Source of the DNA: Spirogloea muscicola
Lineage: Eukaryota > Streptophyta > Zygnematophyceae > Spirogloeales > Spirogloeaceae
Assembly (NCBI GenBank): GCA_009602725.1
Contig: WELB01000009.1
Coordinates: 1,124,080 to 1,153,758 of the forward strand
Length of the DNA: 29,679 nt
Direction: 5' to 3'
Positions 11,801 through 21,443 of the stretch are shown in pieces (the first letter of the stretch is position 1; each line of letters begins with the position of its first letter). The notes under the pieces were generated by a model. That model did not search any database. It was not told the origin of the DNA and saw nothing but the letters and a program-made list of their open reading frames with translations. The translations under genes were made by a program, and so were the position numbers.

Positions 11801-13674
11801 TCGCGAATCTAAAGCAATCACCGTGACCAGAGTCCCTATGACTATCAATGACATTGACATTTCTAAATCAAACTGCATCAGCACAAATAGGTTAGTGGCG
11901 AGCGGCACGAGCAGCGGCCCCCTGAGCTGCAGCTCAGCCCCAGCACAGCTGACTCTGTCAGCCGCCAGAACCCTCGTTACCGAGGTGTGGGTCTGCAGAT
12001 GGTGCCTGCGCGTGGGCTCCCCGGGGATGCGGAAGAGGAACTGCACGGCGCCGGGGCAGTGGTTGGCGTCCACCATCGTCACCTCCACGCCGTCCACCTG
12101 CAGAGGCGGCAGAAGCTGGGGTCGTGAGCACTGCCTGTCCACGCCTTCCCAAGCCGTTCCCTCCAGCCTTCTCAAGCCATTCCAAGAGGTCCTAAGGGCC
12201 TCTGACTGCCGACTCGACCCGAAGCAAGCAATTGCAGGCCTGTCCAGTGCCTATCTACGCTTTCCCAAGCCCATCCTCAGCCTTGTCCAGCTTTTCCAAG
12301 AGCTTCTAAAGGCCTTCAGCGGCCGATTCGAGCCAACGCAAGCTGTGCAAGCCTTTCTTAAATGCCTATTCATCCTGGCATGACCAATCTGCTCACAGCT
12401 CCGTAGTCCTTCCCAAAGTGCCAGCAGCCTGCTGCAGCAGAGCCCGACATGTTTTGGGGGTTCAGGAATGAGGGTGAGGGTTGGGGTTTAGCGTTCAGGG
12501 CGAGCAGATGGCACGGCGGGCCGACGCCTAACCGTGAATGATTGATCCATAACCCGAACCCCCCAAACCGAAACGGAAGACTGAACAAGGTCCAAAGCAG
12601 AAGACGCTTGCAGTAGAGGGCGATGGCTGTGAGCGGCCAGCCCAGGAAGAGGGATGGATAAATAACGGTCTCTGACGAGTCATGTGCCAAGTGGAGGGGA
12701 CCTGGAAGGGCGCGGCGAGCGGCGCGGCGCGGAGGAGCGGGCGCGGGAGGCCGAGCGCCAGCGCCACCAGCCGCGCCGTCGTGGGCGAGCAGAAGACGAG
12801 GCCGCCGCGCCAGCCCGCCGTCAGCCCCGCGTAGTGGTCCGCGTGGAAGTGCGACAAAAAGTAGGCGCGGCTCCAGGCGCCGCCGTCGCCGCCGCCGCCG
12901 CCGCCGCCGCGGAAGCCGTCGACCACGAAGCGCGTCCCCGGGATGAGCTTGTACGACGGCAGGCCCGGCGGGGGCGCCGCCNNNNNNNNNNNNNNNNNNN
13001 NNNNNNNNNNNNNNNNNNNNNNNNNNNNNNNNNNNNNNNNNNNNNNNNNNNNNNNNNNNNNNNNNNNNNNNNNNNNNNNNNNNNNNNNNNNNNNNNNNNN
13101 NNNNNNNNNNNNNNNNNNNNNNNNNNNNNNNNNNNNNNNNNNNNNNNNNNNNNNNNNNNNNNNNNNNNNNNNNNNNNNNNNNNNNNNNNNNNNNNNNNNN
13201 NNNNNNNNNNNNNNNNNNNNNNNNNNNNNNNNNNNNNNNNNNNNNNNNNNNNNNNNNNNNNNNNNNNNNNNNNNNNNNNNNNNNNNNNNNNNNNNNNNNN
13301 NNNNNNNNNNNNNNNNNNNNNNNNNNNNNNNNNNNNNNNNNNNNNNNNNNNNNNNNNNNNNNNNNNNNNNNNNNNNNNNNNNNNNNNNNNNNNNNNNNNN
13401 NNNNNNNNNNNNNNNNNNNNNNNNNNNNNNNNNNNNNNNNNNNNNNNNNNNNNNNNNNNNNNNNNNNNNNNNNNNNNNNNNNNNNNNNNNNNNNNNNNNN
13501 NNNNNNNNNNNNNNNNNNNNNNNNNNNNNNNNNNNNNNNNNNGGCGCCGCCGGCGGGGAGCCGGGAGCCGCCTCCCGGCGGAGGCGCGGCTGCCGAGCTC
13601 GGCGCCAGCCTGCCCTGGAGCCCCGTCGACGCCGTGTGGGAGGTGCGGCCCCGGACCTGCAGCAGCCCCGCCAT
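2802..13674 (-). CDS. LIG6: SNM1/beta-CASP nuclease fused to ATP-dependent DNA ligase (LIG6-like)
   Basis: About 25 exons: (13674-12702, cut by the N gap), 12097-12006, 11732-11073, 10975-10801, 10598-10484, 10170-8641, 8429-8312, 8157-8076, 7928-7826, 7636-7540, 7407-7305, 7126-7010, 6862-6815, 6622-6525, 6124-6059, 5807-5648, 5341-5231, 5039-4990, 4736-4702, 4556-4495, 4228-4073, 3962-3874, 3789-3690, 3471-3354, 3175-2802. Exons 2-25 alone give about 1,550 residues, and all phases join. The N-terminal SNM1 nuclease keeps HFHADH (12834-12851), [12 protein letters not shown] (family HTGD), FVPTGWTYE and [13 protein letters not shown] linker in the 1,530-base exon 6 carries UBA-like helices and a PIP box. 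The ligase has the DNA-binding domain ([12 protein letters not shown]...LCNMFR), nucleotidyl-transfer motif KYDGQR, DSEV, EGVMVK (4127-4144), SDSWLKVKKDY and an OB-fold ending [15 protein letters not shown]. Plant LIG6 combines end-processing and nick-sealing in one nuclear repair protein. The start is uncertain because of the gap. Confidence 0.93.
8641..10170 (-). other. LIG6 linker exon: UBA-like / PIP box / UBA-like
   Basis: This single exon joins the nuclease to the ligase. It begins with the end of the SNM1 domain ([21 protein letters not shown]) and ends at the first residues of the ligase (KYKPVEH, then ACW in the next exon). Between them are basic stretches such as [10 protein letters not shown] and GRGRRRV, which could act as nuclear localisation signals. 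Two short helical segments have UBA/CUE-like endings: [14 protein letters not shown] (segment 9523-9411) and [14 protein letters not shown] (segment 9061-8939). Between these lies QPSILRFF (9130-9107), which fits the PCNA-interacting PIP-box pattern QxxIxxFF exactly. The reading is that the protein may be recruited by PCNA and by ubiquitin or a ubiquitinated partner. That is inference from motifs, not from a domain search. Confidence 0.72.
12098..12701 (-). other. LIG6 intron 1 with retroelement 3' fragment
   Basis: This intron of about 600 bases is bounded by a weak donor (GTCCCC after ...APFQ) and a strong acceptor (CCTCTGCAG). At 12580-12650 it holds a piece related to the retroelement cluster at 20-24 kb. 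CAGTAGAGGGCGATGGCTGT (from 12612), continuing GA, recurs at about 23734-23755 and is followed in both places by relatives of the GGCTGTGAnnnGCCAGCCC hairpin. The element sequence is in the same orientation as the copies in the cluster. Confidence 0.7.
12885..12912 (-). repeat. GCC-repeat coding a glycine run in LIG6
   Basis: A (GCC)n trinucleotide run on the plus strand reads as about seven consecutive glycines on the minus strand. It sits between VDGFR and [11 protein letters not shown] of the metallo-beta-lactamase fold. Homologues have a short variable loop here, so a glycine expansion is likely to be tolerated. The tract lies next to the assembly gap. Confidence 0.85.
12982..13542. other. 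Assembly gap (561 N) inside LIG6 exon 1
   Basis: A run of 561 Ns in very GC-rich DNA. Both edges carry the same nine bases, GGCGCCGCC (12973-12981 and 13543-13551), so the gap may partly be a failure to join a repeat. The proposed start at 13674 is not in frame with the nuclease exon if the Ns are taken literally. Either the gap length is arbitrary, an intron lies inside, or the start is elsewhere. Confidence 0.97.
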
Positions 13675-13945
13675 GGTGCCTGAATTGACATATTTATGAT
13701 CATTAGGAATTGAACCTCGTACCTGAACCTTGAAACTCTTAAGGAGCGCCGAGGAAAGACATCCCAACTGCAGCCTCCGCGAAGCAGCAATCCTGCCAAT
13801 GCGCCAAACCCCTTAAACCCTCAGAGCTCATGACGCCCACACCCGTCGAACCTCAGATCTGAAAACCTCAACTCTTAACTCTGGGTGAGGGGCTGACACC
13901 CCACCTGCAGCTCGTGGGCGGCAGCAGGCCTCGGAGGCGGACGCC
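13675..13945. promoter_or_regulatory. Shared upstream region between LIG6 and ycf21-like gene
   Basis: The proposed starts of the minus-strand LIG6 gene and the plus-strand Ycf21-like gene are only about 270 bases apart, so this region probably contains both promoters or a bidirectional one. No TATA box stands out. CACCTGCAG at 13900-13910 resembles a plus-strand splice acceptor, so part of this interval could be the 3' end of an intron in a longer ycf21-like transcript. Confidence 0.5.
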
Positions 13946-15037
13946 ATGGCCAGCAGCGCGCTGCGGCGGCGGCTCGCGCCGCCCTGGCGCGTCCTGCTGC
14001 TCAGCGACGGCTCCGTGACGCGCCACCTGCAGCTCCTCGCCGACTGCGGCGCCATCGCCGCCGACTGTTTCCAGATGGCGCCGATTGGGCACAGCGTCGT
14101 CGGCCTCCCGCCTGCCGTCGCCCTCATCCCGGGGCCCCGCCTGCAACGCCAGGTGCGCTGGTGCCGCCAGCAGACCCCCCTGTCAGCAGCCCTTGTGTTG
14201 CATTGTTGTTGACCTTATTATAGATGGTAGTAAGCACTATCTACAAGTAGTTGATGCATTGCAGTCGAGGTGATGGCGCAGTGTCTCAGCAGTATGTTGC
14301 TAGTGTAGGCCGGAGTCAGGTCAAGACTTATGTAGTTGAGTCAGTGCGTGCTTGCTGAAGCAGGTGTTCCTGCGGAGCTCCTCGGGGCAGGCGTTGGTGT
14401 ACGCAGCATCGTGGTGGGCCACCGATACGGCGGCAGCGGTCCTTCAGCAGGTTCAGCGGCCCATGTGGGTGAGCCTAAGCGCGCAACGCGCCGAGCTCTT
14501 CCGTGATGTCCAGCGTCTCTACCTCGGCTACTCCAAGCCACTTGAGAGGTATGCGCGTCTGCGGGTTTTCTTGGACCCTTTGCTTCAATCTGGCCTGCAG
14601 TCACCTCACTCCTACTTGATAAGTCACGAAGTCTCTGAGCAGCCAACAGCCAGACAATTCATGCTGGACGGATTTTCAATATTGCTTATGCCAACCTGCC
14701 GCTGTCAGACCTGACGGAACCAGTAGCGGATTGTTCCAGGATCCCTACTGTCTGACTCATGATGTACTTTCATGGGTAATTTGGTGGCAGTATTTGACCT
14801 TCATTCCCACATAGTCACCTTACACTTCAATCTCGAGCTCACGGTGAGTCACAGTGAGTCATGTGCAGGGCGTTTGGCACAGAAGGCCCCTTTTGGGCGA
14901 GGCACTACGTGTTCTACCGCGATGGCAAGGCCATCACACTGATCTACGAGGTCTTCTCGCCCGCACTTGACCAATACCTTGGTCCATCAGAGCTTGACAA
15001 GCATTCATCACTAGGCCTGCCATCGCAGCCTTCCTGA
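13946..15037 (+). CDS. ycf21: Ycf21/DUF98 chorismate-lyase-like protein
   Basis: Three exons: 13946-14152, 14364-14548 and 14869-15037 (186 residues; phases 0, 2). The family pattern is clear: WRVLLLSDGSVTRHLQLL at the start, RLQRQ|VFLRSSSGQALVYAASWW across intron 1, LFRDVQRLYLGYSKPLER|AFGTEGPFWARHYVFY across intron 2, then ITLIYEVFSPALDQYLGP near the end. The family includes Ycf21, encoded in red-algal plastids, and the cyanobacterial chorismate lyase that makes 4-hydroxybenzoate from chorismate. Plants make plastoquinone by another route, so the role here is open. Length matches the bacterial family, which leaves almost no room for a transit peptide. The frame upstream of the ATG is open to a TGA about 60 bases away, with an acceptor-like CTGCAG in it, so an extra 5' exon with a targeting signal is possible. 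Confidence 0.85.
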
Positions 15038-15451
15038 GCACGTCACTTCTGCGATTACGTTACTGTGAAGCACAGTGCTGATAAATGTGTGGTCGCTTCT
15101 GGCTTAAGGACTCGGTCAACTCTCTTTAAAGTGCTGAGCTACAGGGTGCACAAGGGCTACTGGGTGCAGGGTATGCCCATCCTCCCATTGTTTTGAAGCC
15201 TCCGCCTATAGTCTATGGAGCTTGTTGCCAGTATCACAGCTCCATTGGACGTATTAGTGCAGTAGCAGGGGCACAGAGTCGAGAATGTTCCAGCCTCCTA
15301 TGGTTAAGCAAAAAAAGTCCCACCTGAAATCAGCAAACCCCCGCTTTCTCTGTCCACGGTACTTTCATGAATGATATGAGTACATGGCCATGTGCCATAT
15401 GAGCACATGTCTACACTTGCTAAATAAAGCCAGCAATGGCCGGAAGATCTG
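15038..15451. other. Short convergent intergenic region
   Basis: Lies between the stop of the plus-strand ycf21-like gene and the stop of the minus-strand EDEM-like gene, so it holds the two 3' UTRs. Open frames here are short and unrecognised. I see no repeats or RNA genes. Confidence 0.65.
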
Positions 15452-18400
15452 CTATGGAGTGGAGGCAGGGAGGCCGCAGTACTTGGCAGGGCTGCAAATG
15501 CGAGCGCGGCAGCTCTCTGCATCCACTCCGCAGTCGGACTCAATCCGGCAAGTGTGATCACGCCGCCTGTCAGCAACATGGCAGGCGCTCCGGGGGTGCC
15601 AGGCAGTGGACCCTGTGTGCGCACCTGGCCTCAAGTCCGGGCACATGCGGTGGCTCATAGCTGACCCCTTCTTCGACTGTGCAAGAGTTGTCAAGGAGAG
15701 GTTTAGGATTCACATAAACCAGCCCAGTGGCAAGTCCTTTACTGTAAGCATGGACGCTCTTTAACGGCCTTGGAGTCAGTGAATGCTTTGGGACGCTGCA
15801 AACAATTCGAAAGCAGAGCACACCAGAGAGCTCCACCATAAGTCACCTGCTTGCCACGACTGGTGACCGTGACATTGCCAGACTTCGCTCGTTGTCGGTG
15901 CCAGGCCTTGAGCACAGGCAGGGGGTGGCCCTCTGTTGAAAAGATGTAATTCCCTCCTTTCATGAAGGTGTCATCAAAGAGTAGGTATAGGTATTTACAC
16001 CTGCAAGTCTTCTCCACTCAAATTCAGCACTTTTCTTCTCATTGAGCATACTTCACAGGTGTCATCACATTCATACTGTAGGAATAGGTGACAGACTGTG
16101 ATACTGCATATATACCACCAGTAGCAGGATGATCCTATTTGCAGTTGCTGCTTGCAAAATTGCAATTGAGAGGCTGACATGGGCGGGCTGCATACAGGAC
16201 CAGCCTTGAGCAAGAGTAGGACCTCACGTTTCAGCTAGGAAGAAGCTGTGCTGGTGGTCTTCTAACTCCATTGTGGTGACATCACGCACACTAGCAAATC
16301 CTCCAGCTACACGGGTCAACACGTTTAAAGAATTCACAATCGTCCTTCCCACCTCCAGGTACCAGGGATCTGTTCACTGGCTTGGTCAGAGTCAGTGCTA
16401 AGGCCTCCCACTACATGCCACAAATTCCAGCCTCTCAATATCAGATGGAACGCAATGCTTACTCACTCAAGCGCCTTGTATGCAGTATGCAGATCGAATA
16501 GTGCGCCGAGAACCACAGGGGCATGCAATTGATCAATCAGTGAAAAGCAGATGGTGACCTTCACGGCCAAGGAAAAGGTTGGAGTACCTTGTGTTGCCTG
16601 GTACAAAGCAAACGTTGACTCCGCGAGCTCAGGCCTAAGCGGGTAATATCTCTCAGTAGGATGAGGTACTTGGTGGCTGTAAAAGTACCTGTTACAAGGA
16701 CTAGAAAGGGTTCTGAAAAGCTGGACGCAAGTGTCACCCCTTAGGCAAGTGGCGTAGCAGCCACAGGCTGTACAGCCTAGGCACCTGTCTCCTTCACCAG
16801 AAAACGTGAAGAAGGTGCAGTCAAGGAACAAGCATGACCTTTCTGGGAAGATCCCAAACTTCTCCCAGACACTGAAGAAGCTCCGGTGACTCTCATTGGC
16901 AGCAGATACGTCTCCCATCAGGACCTACCACAATATCCCACAAAGACATCCGAGTCAGACCAAACATGAGGAACTGAAGTTCTGCCAACGGAGGGAAGTG
17001 GCCCAGGGGGCACATGCCTTACCTGGACAGCAGGCCAGAAGGCCTGCAGACTAGTGAATTGCAGATGAGTAGGCTGCCCTGTGTGCATGTCTGCTTCATG
17101 GTACCTGAGGTTGTTGATGTATGTCCAGACCACCAACCCATCAACTTTGACTTATCAAACTTACAATGGAAGTTACTCTTCAAGTAGAGGTTTCTATGTA
17201 CACAATAAGCAGCTTCTCCTGGCTCACAGCGTAAGGGATGTGCTGTAGCAGCTTTGCAGGTAAACAAAAGTATGTAAGTCAAATTGCAGATTGAGGCTGA
17301 TTGTACCAGGGCCCTGATCTGTAGTGCTGCTGGACAGCTGAATAGGCCGTCTGGAACATATGCCAGTACTCGTCTTCGCCAAAAAGGATGTGAGCTTTCA
17401 AAAGGTACTCAAAGAAAGAGTCAACACCTGCAGGCACGTGCTACTTTGAGTGACTAAGAAGCTCAGGTGGGTCCTCACTTCGACAATTGAGATCTCATAA
17501 TAGTGACTAGGATCTGTAAGATAGGCGAGCATAATTGATCAAGAGCAAGGTTGAGATTTCAGAGACTTTGAGACTAGCCAAGTTGAGCAGTCATTAAACA
17601 ACGATCTAAGTAGTGGATGAGCAATCATGTGAAGCTACCCAACAATTGTCGAGATACCAGCCAACATGCATCAGCTATTCCAGTGTGGGCAGTGAAATAG
17701 TAGAAGACAAAGTGAACACGAAGGCCATGCTGACGTGATCTATACCTGCCCCTATACCAGAGGATTGTTCAATCCATTCTCCTGTCTCTACATTCAGGGT
17801 TGTGCCAACAAGGTTCAAGCTGCTCCGCATGCCCCACAGCTTTCTAAGAGCTCTGAGGGCAACGGACTCATAGATGTCATTCTTGGTGAGGCGGGATAAG
17901 ATCCCAAACTCGAGGATAAACGATCCTGCAAGAAGACGGCCAAAGAGACAATTGCCTTTGGTCAATGTCCTACAAGACTTCTGAACACAAATGGAAAAGG
18001 AAAAGGCTTGAGTTCTGGCACAATAGAGAAAGAGAAAAACAATATGAGGTGAGCACACTCCCTAAGCCTGATATCTGATTGATAGCAGATCCAGCAAAGT
18101 CAATCATTACTGACATCTACAGAAAGTCCTAAAGTAGATTTTACCACAGCCTGCCGTGCTTGTCTCTGCTGTTTCATTTTCCCTGACACCGTGCTGCACA
18201 CACGCCAGCTCATGCAGGTCAGAAGGATGCAGAAGGATGATCTCCTTACTTATGTCATGTCGTAAGGAGCTTTATCCAAGCACTCAAATACACTATCTGA
18301 CATCAATACCAACAAAACATGAGTGCATGTGCACGCACTTGTGGTGGATCCGTGGAGCCAATACACTTGCCTTGAGATTGACCCAAGCATATGGGATGCC

Positions 18401-20013
18401 TGTGGGACTCTGGAAAGCTGGAAGAAGGCGCCGTCCTAGATCCTCTGCCAGTACCAGGAGGCGCCCGTCATACCACTTTTGAAGCAACTTGCTCCCAGGA
18501 CTCTTGGCTAGTAGATGTGCCGAAAGCAATCCTCCCAGTATGCGAATATTACACTGTCATGCACACTAGATACACATGTCAGGCTGACCACAAACATGCA
18601 CCGCTTTCACACCTATGTGGTTGTCTTACTGTGTCTGTGACATGTGTGTCTGTGTCCGAGGCTGGTCCCTAAGCTAATACGCACTTGCATGTGAACATTG
18701 GATCAAATCTTTACCTCAAACACATTGACCCGCACATCAGTATCAAAAGAAATGGATTTGCTGAGCCATTCTATGGACTTCTCAAATTCTGATCCATTTC
18801 CAAGCACTGCAAGACTGCCAGCTATGGAGCTTGTCAGTTTGTCATATGTCCTGTACACATGAAGAAATCTTGGACGGCAGACAGATTCAGAACTCCACAT
18901 ATATATGAAGGTCTTTGATTCACCTTGTCAAGGAATCTATAAGGGTGAGAGCTGTTCCATTGTATGTCTCAGACAAATGCTCCAACTGCATCATGTCACG
19001 GAGTAAAGCAGGTTACACAAAGTCAAGTATATCCCACTTCAGAAGATATCACAGGACAGAGGATGCAGTAAGCACAGGTACACCGACTATACAACAGTGT
19101 GATTGTTTTCTAACAGAGGGCTGTTTATGAGAATTGTATTAACATGTGAATGTCAAATACCTGCAGATTGCCAAGCTCCCCAAGGGAGTCCGTGTACGAC
19201 TTCGTCAGAGGTTTCAGCTCGTCGTGCTATCACCAAGTGCGCAGAGTAACCCCTCAATCAGCTCTCATCCACAGCCTTGTGATCATTTGGCTTGCCACGT
19301 ATTCACACAAGGTTGGATGATACATCTTGTGTAAGTTCCCTTCAAGGTCTGGCTTGCAGCAGTTGTCTGGTTCTGTGAGCTTCAATCAGCCAGACTATGC
19401 AATTCGCTGTCCTCATTAGCCAGCTTGGACGAGCTTCCACTTACAGGAAAAGCGTGCAGCATGTAGTTGTCATAAGCGTGGTAGAACCTGTGTAAAGCGC
19501 AAAATTGTCTGGCACTAATTAAAAAAGAGGTGCAGGGTAAATAGTACACAGTGAAGCGTGCAAAATAATATAAGCAATTCGGGAGGACAGGCAAGCGACC
19601 ACTCTATAATTCTTAGCACGAAGACGAGCCACGACGTCTGGTATCACTGGATGATGAAGGGAAAGGGATGTGAATAGGGATGAAAGGAACGACTGTGAAT
19701 CTGATCTGTTACGATATCTGCTTTCTCCACTGATAGAGCTTGGCGAAAAACAGCAATCAATGTCGAATTGCTGTGGAAAAGCGACGGCCGCTCGTCGTGG
19801 ACAAGTCATTGGCCACAATGGAAGGTAGAGTGGTTCGCAATTGTCGCTTTAGATGGGCAGCTATTGGCCTCGAACAAGGAGGAAAGGCGCGTACATCTGG
19901 CGGACGTCCTCTCGTAGCGCCGCCTTGTCCTCCAGGAGCATGGCCATCGCAGAGCGCGCGGCGAGGACGAGCAGGAGGAGCAGCCGCGCGAGCGGGAAGC
20001 AGCCCCCCACCAT
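15452..20013 (-). CDS. EDEM: EDEM-type GH47 alpha-mannosidase-like protein
   Basis: Fifteen exons: 20013-19895, 19487-19445, 19226-19161, 18985-18924, 18814-18715, 18553-18371, 18193-18145, 17925-17746, 17427-17307, 17104-17023, 16924-16839, 16688-16588, 16369-16228, 16000-15847, 15676-15452; 570 residues. The start at 20013 was chosen because it opens a signal peptide (PLARLLLLLVLAARSAMA); the frame is open further upstream. GH47/EDEM blocks follow in order: RQMFYHAYDNYMLHAFP, HDELKPL...LGNLQ, LTLIDSL, SIEWLSK..FDTDVRVNVFE, RLLPAFQSPTGIPYAWVNLK, ETSTAGCG, LEFGILSRLT, GIGAGVDSFFEYLLKA, SLQAFWPAVQVLMGDV, FPERYFY, YYPLRPELAEST, GGFASVRDVTT, ETCKYLYLLFDD and NYIFSTEGHPLP. EDEM proteins act in the ER on misfolded glycoproteins and direct them to degradation. 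The tail adds a cysteine motif (TCRIESDCGVDAESCRAR...KYCGL), as in one of the two plant EDEM types as I remember them. The closest match is EDEM1-like. There is no KDEL. Confidence 0.94.
18194..18370 (-). other. GC-AG intron in the EDEM-like gene
   Basis: The exon ending ...WVNLK is followed on the minus strand by AAG|GCAAGT, a textbook GC-type donor, and the acceptor is GTGTGTGCAG. Removing this intron joins WVNLK to HGVRENETAETSTAG in phase 0, exactly as in EDEM relatives. No GT donor nearby gives a working frame. Confidence 0.88.
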
Positions 20014-20224
20014 CGCCGGCAGCCCTGCGGAGGGCCTCCGGCACCATGGGCGGCGCCGCGAGAGGACCTCCCGCTGTCGAAGCTCCGCCGTCGCAGAGGC
20101 GGGCAGTGGCTGCCACGCCGCCAGTGGCGCCGCCTGTGGCGCGAGGCCGCCACGCCGAGGCTGGTCGCCGCTCTGGAGTAGGACCCGTCTGATCAGGTCA
20201 GAAGTAGGTCGCTGCATACAAATA
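20014..20224 (-). promoter_or_regulatory. EDEM 5' leader and upstream region
   Basis: The EDEM reading frame stays open upstream to an ATG at about 20217, but the extra residues are proline- and arginine-rich and would bury the signal peptide, so I treat this as 5' UTR or promoter. It directly abuts the 3' terminus of the first retroelement copy (TTAATACACACGCATT in element orientation), leaving at most about 200 bases of native upstream DNA. Confidence 0.5.
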
Positions 20225-20226
20225 AT

Positions 20227-20397
20227 AATGCGTGTGTATTAAGAGATGGGGAGGCCATGTGTGGCCAAGTACAAAGGCAAGCACATTGGACAAATGTACG
20301 TCACCTGCTGCTAAGCTGATCCGCTCAGTAACCACGAGTCAGCACATAAAATGCGTGTGTATTAAGAGATGGGGAGGCCATGTGTGGCCAAGTACAT
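20227..20397. repeat. Direct repeat of retroelement 3' terminus
   Basis: AATGCGTGTGTATTAAGAGA (plus strand), continuing into TGGGGAGGCCATGTGTGGCCAAGTACA, occurs at 20227-20273 and again at 20350-20396. Between them is the fragment that encodes only YVLTRGY and a stop. A longer unit, AGTACAAAGGCAAGCACATT on to CAGTAACCACGAGTCAGCAC, also occurs at about 20268-20345 and 20545-20622. These mark at least two tandem 3' ends of the element. Confidence 0.85.
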
Positions 20398-20601
20398 ATT
20401 TAGGCCGAGGCTATTTCTCGCTTCAGCGGGAAAGAGCTTGCCCATTGAGGATAGGGGCTGGAACAGCCAGCCCAAAAAAGAATGAGCAGAGTACAAGAAG
20501 CCCAAGAAGAAGGGGGCCAGGCGAAGCACTAAGGCGAAGCACTAAGTACAAAGGCAAGCACATTGGACAAATGTACGTCACCTGCTGCTAAGCTGATCCG
20601 C

Positions 20602-21045
20602 TCAGTAACCACGAGTCAGCACATAGAGGTCGCTAGCTGACGCTCGAATACCGGACGGCTAGCTCTTGTGCCAGCAGCTAAGGCTCGACCAGCTTTCTGA
20701 TGCAGAGCATTCGCCTGAGCTCGCTGCAGAGAGGTTGACACTCGACGTCGCAGAAATGACAGATAGGCTGCCGGCATACCCATCTGGGCTGGGAGCATAT
20801 CCTCGCGTCTTGCATATCCCAGACTCGCTATGTTCCTCGAGTAGGGTATGGAAGCGAGGACCCAAGCAGCCGAAAGTGTCGATTGCAGCCGGGAGGAGGT
20901 GGTCACTGCGGGGAATACAAAGGTCCGGGTGATCGACAAAAAGTGGCTCTCTCAAACGAAGAATGTGCTCGCCCAGAGAAAAGATGAATTTTCGTGTATT
21001 TGAAACAAACGAAGGCCAAATGGCCAAGTACAAAGGCAAGCACAT
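20602..21045 (-). pseudogene. Retroelement ORF C-terminus, frameshifted copy
   Basis: A second remnant of the same ORF: LLPAAIDTFGCLGPRFHTLLEEHSE in one frame, then SFLRRRVSTSLQRAQANALHQKAGRALAA in another, then ASDLYVLTRGY and a stop in a third. At least two frameshifts and a stop separate the blocks, so it is clearly dead. It is more diverged than the copy at 22781-23190. Confidence 0.66.
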
Positions 21046-21443
21046 CTAAGACCTATATAACCTACAACAGAATGAAGAAAGAGCTCGCCCACTCAGGATA
21101 GGGGCTGGAACAGCCAGCCCAAAGAAGAATGAGCAGAGTACAAGAAGCCCAAGAAGAAGGGGGCCAGGCGAAGCACTAAGGCGAAGCACTAAGAAAGAAG
21201 CACACAAGAAGAAACAAAGCAGCTACTAACTACTCAGTAACCCCTGCTAAGCAGGAATGACCCAATCAGTACCCGCGGGTCAAAACATAAAGGTCGCTAA
21301 TCGATGCCTGAGAAAAGAGGGGCTGGCAGAAGCCAGCCGGAAAAGAATGGACAAAATCCAAAGAGCTCCAACAGATGCCAGAAAGAAGGGGAAAGACACA
21401 GCTAGGCATCTAGACAAGTAGACACGACGAATCCACAGGAAGC

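Noticed and set aside
12370-13799. Very long minus-strand frames of 420-465 codons across the N gap
   Set aside because: Their length comes from Ns read as unknown residues. Only the part that encodes the SNM1 motifs (12702-12981) is supported as coding.
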